Of a stretch of 64,000 nucleotides of DNA, positions 1 through 14,019 are shown in pieces. Each line of letters begins with the position of its first letter. The first letter of the stretch is position 1. This stretch comes from Zhengitettix transpicula. Lineage: Eukaryota > Arthropoda > Insecta > Orthoptera > Tetrigidae. The DNA lies in NCBI GenBank assembly GCA_037074705.1, contig CM073591.1, positions 97,330,532 through 97,394,531 of the forward strand, in the 5' to 3' direction. The notes beneath the pieces are model-generated. The model was not told where the DNA came from and ran no database searches. It saw nothing but the letters and a program-made list of their open reading frames with translations. Made by a program: the position numbers and the translations under genes.

Positions 1-700
1 TCGAGGCATTATTTAAACAGCGACATTTCCCCTATGGAACGAGTGTTTACATATCTATTGTTGACAAAAATAAAATATAAAGCAAATAACTGCCCGCTGG
101 AGATAGAGCTTAGAGTGCTCCAAAACCCAGTTATGAAGTTTCTTGAACTGTAATAAAATTTGTTGTCCCAAGCTGTCAGGTAAACAAAAACAATTCTCCT
201 TTAAACAAATTCCCAATTTGAAATTTAATTGATACTCCTAGATATTGATTGCGTAGGTAGTGAGATGGTAATATGTTTAATATGATTTAGAGATTTTTTA
301 AATGTATTCCTGGACTGGAAGGATAAATACTTTCTAAGGAAAAGTATTGTCAAATAACATATTTTTGACCAAACAAAACCTATTAAAAATAAGACGGAAA
401 GTAAGTAATTCTTCCTTCGATATATGAAGAGAAACAGGTTAACTATACCAAAATCATGAACTGTCTATAAGAGCGAAAGTGAGCTAATGGAAAAAATAAT
501 ATTTTAATGGTAAAAATTCTTATATATTTAATTTTAGCCATATTATTATTTTGATGTTATTCCAAATTTTATTTTTAGTGATCAAGAATACGTTTGGTTG
601 TTACTTAAAGAAGCTTAAACTTGAAAATTTCAAATAAACCAAAATTGTGGATTATACTCCAGTCATATTCATAACTATATTCTTACCCGATGATAATTTG

Positions 701-737
<37 letters not shown>

Positions 738-1190
738 ATGAAGTGAATTCGAGTTAGTACATAGTGCTGAATATTTTATTTATTGTTTGAGTAATAAGAA
801 TGAAGGGAGTTAATTTCGAAGCCATGTTACATAATTATAAACAGTTATTTGAGTCTTAAATCCTACGAGCAATTTTGATTAATTATTTACCACTAAACAG
901 TTGTGATATAATTAAAAATCATTAATACGTAATAAATTTATCTGTTATAATTGAATTCAGTACTTTAAATATTATGACCCATTGCAGACACTTGGAAATT
1001 GATCGTCAGTGCAATAATATGTAAAAATACGACTCAGTTTCTTAATAATGTAAAAGTGAAATTTCAAAGAAGTCTTCTAATAATGAAAAGAGCAAGTTAA
1101 TAAAAGAAATCGATAATGGAAGGAACTATCGAATGAATTCTGATACTCGTTCGCTGAGATAAGCTTCTAAAAAAAAAGGCAGAAAAAGCA
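1..1190. other. AT-rich, no gene seen
   Basis: Apart from the (TA)n tract I see nothing. A minus-strand open stretch at about 55-167 after TTTATTACAG was tested as the missing IR exon and does not match. Confidence 0.6.
703..734. repeat. (TA)n microsatellite
   Basis: Uninterrupted TA dinucleotides. Similar tracts occur at about 5,355-5,370, 7,236-7,266, 8,879-8,901, 13,980-14,019, 39,955-39,969, 46,949-46,973, 49,227-49,246, 59,036-59,058 and 62,862-62,875. Those at 7.2, 8.9, 46.95, 49.2 and 62.9 kb border mobile elements. Confidence 0.9.
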
Positions 1191-1424
1191 GTCGGGTGCG
1201 CGTTTTCTTAGAAGCACCTTCACGGCACTTTGATCTTCGGAAGTTTGGACTTAGAGCAGTCTGGGATTGTTTTTCTTCAGAGCACCTTCACGTCAGTTTA
1301 ATCGCAAATATTTTGGACTTAGAAAAATTCCAATCTTTTCTGGACTTCGAAATATTTCAAGGATTTGTGATGCTTTCAGCACTTATGACCAATTCTGTTT
1401 CCTTTGCAAATTTTCGAAGTATGA

Positions 1425-1535
1425 TTCCGAGTCGCCAGGACGCTGGTACGAAATTTCATACGAACCAGCAAGCAATTCCGAAGGGTGACGTCTTAGCCAG
1501 TGGTCAACCCCTGAGGCCGACGCCTAGCAGTGGTT
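1425..1535 (-). mobile_element. SINE remnant, third family, copy 1
   Basis: On the minus strand CTCAGGGGTTGACCACTGGC then TAAGACGTC resembles a tRNA-like A-box region. It is followed by GCTTGCTGGTTCGTATGAAA. The same head recurs at 44,948 on the plus strand. The long open frame across it is incidental. Confidence 0.5.
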
Positions 1536-2421
1536 CTGCCCTGGCTGTCCCTGAATTTCTGCCAACTTCGAGTTTCCGAGTCGTCAGTACGCCGATAAAG
1601 GAAAAACAGCAGTATAAAGGAAGAGAATGCCAATTTTTATAAGCCGTGCGAAGCTGAATCACAAGGTTTTACGGCGGAAGCATTCAATTTCAATTTCTAG
1701 AAATATTTACCAATCGACACTTAAATCCCTGACGAAAAAGTTTAATTTTGCCTACCGATTTAACTCTGAGGTTAACCATCATTATTTTTTTTCTGATTGT
1801 AATTCACTACAAATTTTGAACAAACTTTTAAGGAACATTATTTTCAAAAAGTCTTTAAAGACATTAATTCTAGAGATAAAAGTTCCACGTGTAAAGTTTG
1901 TGATTAGCTATTGTGTGTCAGTAAAAATCATTTTCTTTTCATTATTTTTTTATTTATTAAAATCAATGCGTATATAAACATTTTATATGTTCCTAAGCGT
2001 GTAGATTATTTCAATATGGAAATATATTTTTAGACGTATATATTATTTATACGTCCTATACTGTAACAATATTTCGTTCCTTATGGAATCTGCCACGCTG
2101 AAGACGATACCGTAGTATTTTTGTCGTTTTCTATACCGGATTTTCAAACTACTAACTGAGTGAAATATTTTCAATACAAGGACTTATTTCATACCCCATC
2201 TTACGAACATTCTTAGCGCTAGATCCTTACCTAAACTCAGAAATAATTGTTTTTTGATGAACCTATTGATATTAAAGGCTTGTATTGAATTTAAACATAC
2301 CTGTAATCGTTTGTAAATGTGATATTACGACAGAAAATGTACAAATCGCGAGAATTTGAAGCAATTGGCGATGCATAATAAGGTATGAAATTCTAAAGAT
2401 AGATAATATAAGATGAAGACT

Positions 2422-2671
2422 TCTTCTTCCTCGGCTCGACAGCCCATGAAGGGCCTTGGCCTACAAATTGTCATTGGCTGTCAAACTGTCATTTTACATG
2501 ACAGTTTCTGGATTAGGAGTGACACCTGGTCAGAGTGTCGATTCTCCCACAGCGTTAACCTCAGTTTTAGTGACCAGGACGACCACAAATATCCATGCCC
2601 ATGCCGGGATTCGAACCCGGGACCTCTGTGATGCGAGGCAATGAGGCTGGCCACTACACCACAGCAGGCCG
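2422..2671 (-). mobile_element. tRNA-derived SINE, RTE-type tail, copy 1
   Basis: The minus-strand head GGCCTGCTGTGGTGTAGTGG holds the A box and GGTTCGAATCCCGGCATGG the B box of a tRNA-like Pol III promoter. The body ends in GGCCAAGGCCCTTCATGGGC and a (GAA)n tail. A perfect 11-bp duplication agatgaagact flanks it (2411-2421 and 2672-2682). Confidence 0.85.
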
Positions 2672-2818
2672 AGATGAAGACTAATTTAAGTAAATAAGGG
2701 GACAGTTAACTGACAAAATATATCATAAAAAAATAAATACATGAAAGGAATTTCTACAACATTGATCACAGTTGTCTTCAAAACAAGAAGGTCAGTTTCG
2801 AAGGATAATTAAACTTAC

Positions 2819-3039
2819 ATCGAAGTAATTGAGTAGACGAGAGTTCTTAAGCATGCCGAGTCTAAGAGACGACTGACTGAGAAGATCTTCGAAGGTGCTG
2901 GCTGGAGGCGGAGGGTCTCGTGCTGCCAGGGCGGCGACGAGGTTGGCGGAGTATGCAGCCAGGATCACCGTAGCCGCCAGGTGACTTACCAGAAGAACAA
3001 CGCGACAGGAGCTGGCATCTGTGCGGCTCGGCTGTGCTG
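2819..3039 (-). CDS. IR exon 7: TM3 and start of S2
   Basis: The acceptor TTGTGTGTCTGCAG|CAGCAC follows a T-rich tract and the donor is GAT|GTAAGT. The exon enters in phase 1 and ends in phase 0 after residue 424. It holds TM3 with AAYSANLVAALAA (378-390), the IR version of the iGluR SYTANLAAF motif, then STFEDLLSQSSLRLGML, the first S2 helix and strand. It is GC-rich compared with its surroundings. The residue split by the exon 6/7 junction is Ala where many IR75s have Gly. Confidence 0.85.
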
Positions 3040-6000
3040 CTGCAGACACACAAGACGAAAAAAATCGTTCAGTCTTTCAAACGGGTGATTCTGAGTTAGA
3101 AGACTTAGGAATCGTGTGTAAGAATGTGATGTAAACTGAAACCTTCCAATGGGGGTGGACTTTATAGTTTGTATCCATACGCCTAAAACAGGTATTTTCC
3201 ATTATTTTCACATCATTTGTTGGGTATCAAACCTAAAACCACTTTTATACCCAGTGTGAAGACGTCTAATTTTCATCTCATGGTGAGACAAAAGTACGCC
3301 AGCGATGAGATCCTAAAGTATTCGGAAAGGGGGCCTTTACTTCCCGGAAAGTGACTAAAAATCTTAATTGTATGTGTGAGTGCTTTTGGTTGCTTAAAAT
3401 TCAGCTTCTCCCAGAGTAATATTTTATTTGGTATGGGATATCCTCAGATTCGTTTACTAAGTCAACATATGGTCATAATTGTTTCAGTTACCAACGACAG
3501 TACTACAATATACAGAACAGTCAGTTTATGTTTTCCAAAGACTGCCAACAGTATAATGCATAAATTTATTCATGATAGATACATTATATTTTAGACTATA
3601 ATTTCAGATTGTGGGCTATGTTGCAAAGGACATAGTGAAACAGATATCATTCTATGCAGTAAACAGAAGGCTTCTTTGGTCAAAAAAATATAAAATATAA
3701 ATCCCAGACACTATGAAACATTATACAACATAAAAAAAAACTAAATGGTATAGCCATATAAATAGGGAAAAGTGAGTTGAGTAATGGGCTGATTGGATGG
3801 GGGTAGTAGATTTACGTCAGTAAAATACGAGACGTGGTAGGGATCCGTAGTGGATCGAGAAATAGGAGGGGAAAAAGCAGCAGTGAGAATAAGCCAGTAG
3901 ATCATAAGGTCTTCAAAAGTGAGTAGCAATGAAATATTCACATCGCTTGAGAACTGTTCTTTCCCGTTGGGACTTGAGAGCTATGACAACGGACAATGCA
4001 GCTGTTAATGCACCATTCCTGCTAGTAAGCCCCAGAAATCGTGGTACGACAAGACATTCGTTGAAATAAGAGTTTTACAGCTCTATTTTGGGCCAAGGAA
4101 AAGTTTAATAAGATTTAATAACGACTTGACGACTATAAGTCAATATTAACACTGAAATCGCTATTTATCTCATTAGAGACCCACAAAAGCCTCGTCGCAA
4201 AACTTTTTTTTATAGATAAAGACCGAATTCAGATTTTAAACACTATTTTTACATTAGGGCTTTATTTCCTATTAAATATTTATTTTTATAAATTTAAAAA
4301 ATCTTATTTTGAGTCAAATAAATTAAACTATAATATTTGCAGTTTTTCAGTCAGCTCTTTTTAAAATAAAAATAACTTCTAACGCAAATTAATGTATATC
4401 TTTATTACCAGTGATTCTATCGTAAATATCCATTTCTCATTCTATAAACGATCCAGTATTTTTATGTCAATTACATTCATCAACACGGAGCTTCTAAATC
4501 TATTAGATAAGTTTAAGATTATAATTGTTACTGAATTGCCATGAAATAAATGCTCTAACATTCTTTAGGATTTTTTAAAAACATTTCTTCATAATTATTT
4601 AATTTTCAATTATGTCTGGAGAGATCATTAATTTCTATATTCATCTATTACAATGCTAAATCAAACTTTACAACATTTTTTTTACAAATCATAAAATCTA
4701 AAATGACTGTGTCATGGTACAGTAATTAGATAAAGAAATATAAAAATAACAGACCAAATTATCTGATAAAATAGTTACCACGCAAATTTTCTGAAAATTG
4801 TTTCTTTCGTCAGGTGATTGCGATACAGTTGGCTTATAGTTCTCTGGTACCAGGGCAATTTTAACTCGTTCAGAAACACACACACTTTTCCGTAGAAAAC
4901 AGGTCATTATTTTCACTGACTCTACACATCACTGTTGTTTTAGCAAGTATTGGGTATATGTCGACAACAACTTATTCTACAATAATTCACCAACTCTTTT
5001 CTGCAATGATTCCTCTATGAAGACTTTACACAGTTATATTTTGACAAAAGTGGTATACTCCGCAATCTTAACGCTACAATATCCCGATGAATGCTACACT
5101 CTGCTTTAATTCAACAACTTTATTTTGCAATACTTTGACGACGTCTGGCCTCTTTCTATAACAACCGCTTTCCGCTGTACTTCATCGCCGACTGAATAGC
5201 ATGATTCGTTTAGCGCGCCAACAATCCTACAATACTTTAGACCTGTTATATTAGTGTCCATTCTTGTGTGTAATTTGTGTGTTTTTGCCGCTAACAATTC
5301 AAGTCCAAAATTTATTTTAATTTTTAATTAATAATTACCTTTTAATTACCACAATATATATATATATATATTAAAAATAAGCTGCTTATTTACCTATTCA
5401 TAATTATTATTTATTATGTTTCGGACGAAAATATTAGTGTCGCAGGCTAACGAATACCATAAATGTATCCTGAAAAAAACGGTTTCTGGTTCATCACTGA
5501 CAATATTTAGCTGAATCTGGGTAAAGTTAAAAAATTTCCTTTGGTTGAAGAGGCAAAAGACCGGCAGACAGCTCTCGCATCAGTAACTACAAATATTTGG
5601 TCCTCGAGGCAAGTTTCCACTAGCATGGTCACAACGACCTCTCAGTTTAACATAAAACTTAAAAAAAAAGTAGTCGGGGAAATTCAATGATCCAAAAAAT
5701 CTCATTAGAATAATAAGAAAGGTTAACTTGAAAATATCTCTTTTACATATTGGACAATCATATTTTCATTGACATTCGGTTAAAATGTAATTAATATAAT
5801 ATTAGGTCGTTGACGAAAATTGTCAGACTTTTAAAATAATTTCAGACCAGTAACATAATTCATGACAATATTCATCTGAACACAATCCGTGGTTCACATC
5901 TACCGTATCTGCTACACTAACGCTTTTAAAGCCTTTAATAATTAATATTTCTAATCACCGCGATTTTATATTTATATTATATTTAGAATAATACAAATTT

Positions 6001-7230
6001 TAAGGTAATTATATTTTTCTTAGCGTATATTTTCTTTAACACGAAAATTCAGATTCACTGCTAGATGGCATATGCCCTTTAATTAAAATTGCGAAAAGGC
6101 ACTAAATATCTAACAAGTGTATTCGAGTTAATTTATTATACGTATAATTTAAGAATATTAAGAAATATGTAAATATATTTTTATTATATGTTTTAAAGTT
6201 TTAAGTTTTTATATTAAACCATTACTTCCCATATTCGCTTTAAAGTTGTAAGAATATTGTTAATTAAATGTAAGTAAATGTAGTGATTTGAAATAATACA
6301 TTATGATTAGTTTAGTTTACTAGTAAATTTCTAAACTTTAGAGAGTAGTACATGTTTTGAATTGTGATCAATGACATACCTTGTTGGCAGAATATACCGA
6401 AGACGCAAAAGATAGAATCGAGGAATGATAAATGGTCGCGGTCACGTTCGGGTGGACCCCAACTCTGGTGAAGTCTATGCAGCATACACAAGAATATTGA
6501 AACTCCGATAACGACGACGACGAGAAGCAGCCATAACGTTCTGGAAAAGGGGTCCCAAGCCTCGTCGCTCCACCGAAGATTGGACTCCGGTCTCAGACGC
6601 ATGAACACTGTCGCCCTGCGAAGACAATACCGACATATCAGAGAAATATTTTGTCCTCCTTCTTCTGCTGTGTACTGTCCTCGTCATATATTGGTGACTT
6701 TATTAGAAAATAAAAGCTACCAATCTGCACATCGTCTGCAGCAATACACTCACAGCTCGAGTTCCTCGCAGACACAGGGCTTGACAAAGAAATATAACCC
6801 TCCACAGTTCTATACTTGAATAAACTATCTAAAATAAGATTATGAAAAAGTTAAATTAATATACTATGTTTTAATCATGTACAGTCGCCAAGGACAATTT
6901 TGTTGACGGGACTTTAAACCATCCAATAAAAAAAAAGCTACTGCGTAGTAACAGCTAGAATAGTCCACACGTACTACAGTGTGGCGTGATCAGGAGTTTA
7001 CTGTATAACTCCAGGGGTGGTGATCTCCAGTTGAAAGCCAAGATGGACTTTGTCTAGGTGGAGATGAGATAAGGATGCCACACTCTCAACACGTATCATA
7101 CTTAGCGCTCTAAAATTCCGTAACTTCTTTGGTCAGTTCTTGGGTGCGACCGATACTTGCCAGGGAGACGCTTCAAGGAACTCGGCGCGGGCATTTTGAT
7201 TCAGTCAGCGCTTGCCAGTCCTAGATTTTC

Positions 7231-7270
<40 letters not shown>

Positions 7271-10200
7271 CTAATTAGAGGCCATTAATGATTTTAATTA
7301 TTGAATAGTTATGCAAGATTGTTAGCGGTACAAATTTTCAAAGGGAAAAAATTGGATAGGCGAGCTTTGTTCGACCGCGAGGGCATTCACTGAAACAGTC
7401 GGTCTGGTGTTGAAGTCGGGTGTGGAAGTCGAAAATTGAGAGGCGTACAACGAACAGCGTGGTAGTCATATAGATCTGGCCGGAAAGGTTACAAGTCTTA
7501 AATTTGAGTATAAAGTTTTTGGCAGTGATATCCATCGCAAAGAGTAACATAATAAATAGCGCCACTTTTATTTGTTTGGGTGTAGCCAGGCTATGTATAG
7601 GGAAATTTACATAGTGGCAACTCCCCTCTTATAGCATAGGAAAGGGATTTGAAAGGGGGGATGTGGAAGGGTAGAGGAAGGTAGCCAAGAGTTAACTAGG
7701 GCCCCGGGCTATATTTTAAGGATCCTACCCGGCATTTGTCTAAAGAAATGCAGGACAAACCCTAGAAAAACCTGCATCATGTAGGTCGGGCATTTTGTAC
7801 TTGTCCCACGCCCTTCCGATAGCGGGAGAGGAGTTTGCTGTGGGGACGCAGCATTCCCTTCTCCGTGCCTCGACCAGTTTAGGAGACAGATGGCCGACTA
7901 TTCCAACGGGAATAGCGGAAAACTTACCGTATGCCCAAGGTCTGTGACCCCGGAACATACACCTCTCAGAACAGGCCGAGGTGCCTCGGCTTGTGGGAAC
8001 CTTAGCTCAAAAACGGAGAGAAAAAGGCATCCACAAAGGTAGCCCCTTCGAATCTCTCCTACAAGGTTCTGCCTGCGAGAGAACATCCCTCGCAGATAAT
8101 ACTTGCGAGAGTATAGCCCCCGCAGGCCTAGTTGAAATAGCGCCACAATAAAAATTTCTATAAGTACTGTGACCGTCGTCAATTCCACAGAGACAATTTT
8201 GTAACAATCTATCCAACTAATAATAATCCGGAAGGAGCAGAGGTTTCCAATTCCAGAGGAGAGACTCGAAAGTTACGACCGTGTTTTTGTATAATCAAGT
8301 GTAAATTCAGTGATTCCATGGCCTTTAAGTGTGAATTGTGAGGTGTTCCCTAGCTCAAGAGAGTTAAGTCTGGTACCAGCCAATGATTTGTAAGTACAAA
8401 CAAATTTAATCAAGTTTTTTAAACTGTAATTAAAGGTAAAGTCGTCAGATTTCGCTTTCTCATTTTTGTTTGATTGTTTAACTTCTTATTTTATAAAGGA
8501 AATGATTGTTAACATAAATATAAAGGTTGTTTGTTTACTTAGAAGGCCCAGATAAATGACCCTGAGAAAAGAGTTGTAAAATCTATAAAATTGAAAAACG
8601 TTAAATGTAATTAATCTCATATAAAATATTGTAAATTAAAACTGAATAAAAGTAAATTGTCTTGTAAAGTTCAAATAATGTCGTGATTATTTTGTAATCC
8701 TTCACTATATATAAGAAAATAAATATAATTGTTTCATAAACGAACTATTGAGTTAAATGTATGAAAATAATCTTTGTTTAAATCAAATCATTTAATTAAT
8801 ATCCTTTTAATCATTACAAATTGGCTTCACCAATGTGGGGCAATTAATTGATTTTTTATTTTATTTTTTAATCATTACATATATATATATATATATATAT
8901 ACTTATTAAATATTCTTCTTTGTTGTTTCTGAAGGATCCTTATCTAATCATTTTCCTTTGCTGGTAGTAGTTCGTGTGATACCTCTGCAACCTCTTAATC
9001 ATACGTTACAACTTGATTATTTTATAATTTACCTCTTATATATATTGCAAAAATTTGGGCACGAATCTAAGCATTGAAAAAGGTTCATTTATCACAGAAA
9101 AATTCATCCATACATAGTTACGATTCAGAGAGCAGGGATTTTCGAATACAAATTTTTATGCGAAAAGATACGCGTCACTAAGAGAGCAAGTTAATGCATT
9201 TATTAAAATTAAGTGTTCTGGGAAAATTTGGAGAAGAGAAAAACTATCGAGAAAAGTAAAAATAGTAGCGGTAGAGATTTGAGAAGACCACTTAGAAGCC
9301 GTCATAATGTTGGTGGTAACGTTTGTAATTAGTGGGAGAAATTGTTTAAAATGAGGGAGGAATATTATACAGTTCAGTGAAAGTAATAGTGGAAATAAAG
9401 AGTGGATTTTGTTTGTAACTATAATAGTTGAACTGAGAGCTACGAGTGTTTCTGTGAATTGTATTCGTCGAGTAATGTGGACAATCCGCCCCTCTGTTTC
9501 TGCCACCGTCAGTCCGCCGAAGTTCTAGGAAATTGCCTGCAGGTCGACTTCCAACGTGTAAAAGTAAACGTTGGTTCAATATGTTTAATATCCTAAACAG
9601 CTGAGAGAAAATAATTCTTACGGAGAAGTTTTTTTAATTGTTATAATTTGAATAATTATAAATAATAATGATTAGATTAAATTTAAATTGAACTTATGTC
9701 TATAATTTTCGAAACATATTATTGTGTTGTTGTAATTCTTAAAATCGTATTATAAAACAGCCAAAACTAATCGTATTTACATTCATTTTGCAAAAATTCT
9801 ATCTTAATTAGTATAATTTAAACACCCAAGTGTATATTTTAGCACAGTAACAACTATTTTATTTCAATAAATTATTTTATTATGTTAATAGACTTAGTGA
9901 AACTTATGTTTAAGTTCTGTAGAATATTTTACATAACTTCTAATCATTTTTCTGTAGTTTTGAAATTAATATCAACTTATTAAGTGTGATATTAATAAGC
10001 TCACAACAGCTACAAATTATTTACTTTTATAGTCTTTTTCACAGAAAAATTAACGTGAATTACTGACAATTTCCTTGACTCAAATAAAAATATATATTAC
10101 GTAGTTTTTAGAAATACTCTAGAATTTTCTTAATATAATATATAAGTTATTCGTATAACATTTATGTTGTATACTATCAGTTTAAGACTACTGTTATATA

Positions 10201-13200
10201 AGACTTTTGGAGCTCCGCCCTCCTAATAACTTTAGCGCGCAACCCCTACGAGATTTCGATTGTCTACCGCACAATTATAATGAAATTAGCGTTGTTCACG
10301 CTTAATTTATCAATTTAACTACGTGATTACTGCGTCATAATGACGGTCTTAGTCTCAACAACTCATCAGTTTTGGTCAATAATTTATGAAGAGATGAATA
10401 TAAAATTATATATTTTAAAAATCCCTTTAAAATTTTATATCACAAACGAGTGATACCAAAAACATAAATCATGGAATTGAAACATAAACGAAGAATTTAA
10501 CGCTAAAATTTAGAATTACATAAAATAAAACCTATTTTTTTCTGTTATGTTGCATTCCCAGGAAGTATTTCATTTATATACAATGTATATCTGTATATAA
10601 GTGTGATTAACCTCCTTTGCATAATACAGAAAAATTATTGACATTGATTTTCTTTTACGTGTTGCATGTACAATCATCATCAGAAAAAAATTAGTGATCA
10701 TAAATATATTTTGACAGAAGTTTTGGTAGGAAAGGAAATAACTTCGCAAATTATAAAACATCTTACGATGAATGTAAGTTTTCGCATATTATTACAAGTT
10801 CATGGACCTCCCTTGTTTCTTTTTTAAGGAAGAAATACATGGAAATAGTTAAATTCAACTTCTAAAAAAAAGTATACCATATCATAATAACAATTTGCGA
10901 GTTTGTAACTTGACAAACTATGTACTTCTAACAATTCAACTCCTAACCAATCGAATGTTATTGTATTATACAGTCAACTTTAAGCGCATGTATTTTAGAA
11001 TATTTCACTTCATTAGTCCCATAATTTATATTTTAATTTTTAAAAGTTTACTGAAAAACAACTTTTGTTTGTTTTTGTTTCAATATAAGCATTTTGTGTG
11101 TTTAAATAAGATACAGTTTCCAAAAAATATTTACATGTAATATCCTTAAATGTTGAAAAGCTCTTTAAGTTAAACAAAACAAGAATTTTTATTCTATATA
11201 TTTTTAATTTCATGTTAACATTTAAACCTGAAAACATGTTGACTAGACTCGAAAATCATCAGTTTAAGTTGCATTATTTTAGAAATCAAATTAACATTTT
11301 TTGGGTATTGATACTGTATGGATTTAAAATGAGAACAAGTAGGCAATTGAGTATCCGAATTGACAAACTTTGTGAAACGTGGCATTCCTCGTCAAACACC
11401 GTGTAGTAGGATGAGCTAAATTCTTTCTTAACAAATAACACTCTAATTTACAATCAAAACCAAAATGAGCTTTGAGTGTTCATTCTGTTTGAGACACTAA
11501 CTAAATGTAAAATACTAGTAATAACAGTATCAATTAACAACATAATTTCAATCATACTTTGTTATAATTAATTTATAGTAGCTAAATACTTAGATTAAAA
11601 TAAGTGTATGCATAAATAGATTGATAAATCTGAGATAATTTCGAAAAATAATTTACTCATCGACGTTCCTTCCATTTGCCTCATTATTTCTTTGTCTTAA
11701 AATATAACAAGGCCTTATTATGAATATGAAAATAATTTAGGCTCAATATTTTTTCATTGATTTATTGGGGAAGAACTGAATTTCTTAAATGGTTCTTATG
11801 CGTTATGCATGTTCCTGCATTATCGGCTATTTAAAATAAATTATCATATATATTATTTTCCTTGTTTCATGCTCCCGATAGAACTAACCTTAGTAAATGT
11901 GCTATATACGGATAGATTATTATTTAGTGTTGCTCCATAACCAATATTTCTCTATATTTTACTAATAATTAATTTGGATTAACAAATAATATTTCTCTAT
12001 ATTTCCCCTACAGTAATTAACGCAAAACGTTAAACATCAACAAATCATGTTATGCATATAATATCGGTTACATTATTTTACATATATTGAAAAGCAATAT
12101 GAGATTCCAATTATCGTAATGTTTAAAAACTAAATAATACATTATTACCTGGACCTGATTAAAGGCAATGTAAAATCCACAAAATTCGAGCGAAGAGAAG
12201 TAACTGTCATTTCAGACACGCAGGCATCTATTTTCCCTTCTTGAAGAAGATTAATTACCCCATTCCACACTCCATTTTCCAGTTTACCGAACGACCGTGA
12301 CTTTCTGAGAAGTGTTCTGTTAACAGTGTCAAACAATTATGTTTTAGCATTATTCATTAGAGGAATTTAATAATACTCAAACGACTAACTTAAGAAGTAA
12401 ATTGGAGAATTAATGAGTAGAATTAAATTTTTAATGTTTCTATGTAGTGAGTTAAAGAATTATTTTCAAAATATATGTTTATATCATCGCTCTATTTTGT
12501 TATAAAATTAATTATATCTGACCCAAATACATAAGTTTTGTGAAGTAATTTTGTTATATAAACTTAATCCAAACTAACGCTCAATATGACTTGACAAAGG
12601 AATATTCATCACCAATACGATATTATAATCAATAAGAATAATAAATAGTCTTATAGAGAAAAAGAAGTTATATAAATCGCTCACAGCGTTTCTGGAAACC
12701 TTGTGCCTTTCTTAAGGTGCTAATAAAACTGAAAACACAAGATTATAGAACGACACAACGGCACAGTTCACTTGACAACCTCCAAAGCTCAAAAACTAAA
12801 GGAAGTTGACAACCTCAAATGCTCAAAGATTTGTAATTGACTATTTTATCTTATTATTAATTTTCAAAACAGAAGTATATTTTTCATTTTTGATATTATA
12901 ATCTATTTACAAAAATCTGTTTACTGTATTGACCATTGTATTTTAGTGGAGAAAATTTAAGTATTATGGAATTATAGAAATCTCCAATTCTTGGTTCTCT
13001 TCATACTTAGCAACAAGAAATAAAGTGAAGGATGTATGTACTTTTCTGGTAAAATTTTTAATTATGAAAGGGGACAAATAAACACTGTGTTTCCATAAGA
13101 CTGTATTATGGGTCCACTGCTCTTTCTAATATACATAAATGAATTACCAAAAACTATGACTCCTTTTCCTGACGACACGAGAATTTTAAATAATAATAAA

Positions 13201-13976
13201 ACGAGACATTAGAAGTTGTATCCATTGGCACATTATCTATCTTTTACACTGGTTTTCAGCAACTGGACTATAAATTACTAGTAGGAAACACATTTTATCC
13301 AATTGAAAATAAAAACGTGGCACTTAACCCTCTAGAAATAGGAACTCAAAATGATAAAATTGGCGAAGTTGATAGTTCAAAATTATAATAATTTTCCGTT
13401 GATAATAAATTAAATTGGAAAATTCACTTTTATAAGCCTGCAATCAAATTTTGCTCAGCCACATATGCTGTTACGATAATGCCAAAATGCAGTGATTTGA
13501 ACAATAGAAGATCACTTTGCTTTGCATATTTTCAGGTGTTATTGTCTAATAGAATAATTTTTGGGGGTAATTCTTCAAGGAAAAACAAAATATTAATTCT
13601 TCAGAAAAGGGTTGTTAAACTTATATGTCAAGTTACCTCAAGAACATCTTTCAGGAGTCTATTCAAGAAATTGAGCTTCCTTACTCTTAGATGCCAGTAT
13701 ATACTATCCTTCATGTTGTTTATGATAAGTAACAGACAACTATTCATGACCAACTCAAATGTTCACAGTTTCAATACTAGAACAACTTTCACAAACACGG
13801 AAAAATACTATTACTTACATAGAAATGAGTCAATTACAATGATAAAAGGTTCCACAAAACATTAAACAGTTACATATTAATTACATAAAATTAAAACGAG
13901 CTAACCAAGTTTTTGCTGAGCCACATCTTATATTAAATTAATAAACTCTCACAATTAGTTTCGTATTAAAATATAT

Positions 13977-14019
<43 letters not shown>

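Noticed and set aside
55..167. Minus-strand open stretch after TTTATTACAG as the missing S2 exon of the IR gene
   Set aside because: The phase fits but the translation (FKKLHNWVLEHSKLYL) has none of the IR75 S2 motifs such as the FAFH strand or the Cys before the last strand.
1196..1642. 148-codon plus-strand open frame
   Set aside because: It starts at GTG, has no recognisable motif and overlaps a SINE remnant.
2585..2671. Functional tRNA genes at 2.6 and 23.2 kb
   Set aside because: A and B boxes are present, but both are heads of about 250-bp elements with shared bodies, A-rich tails and target duplications, so they are SINEs.
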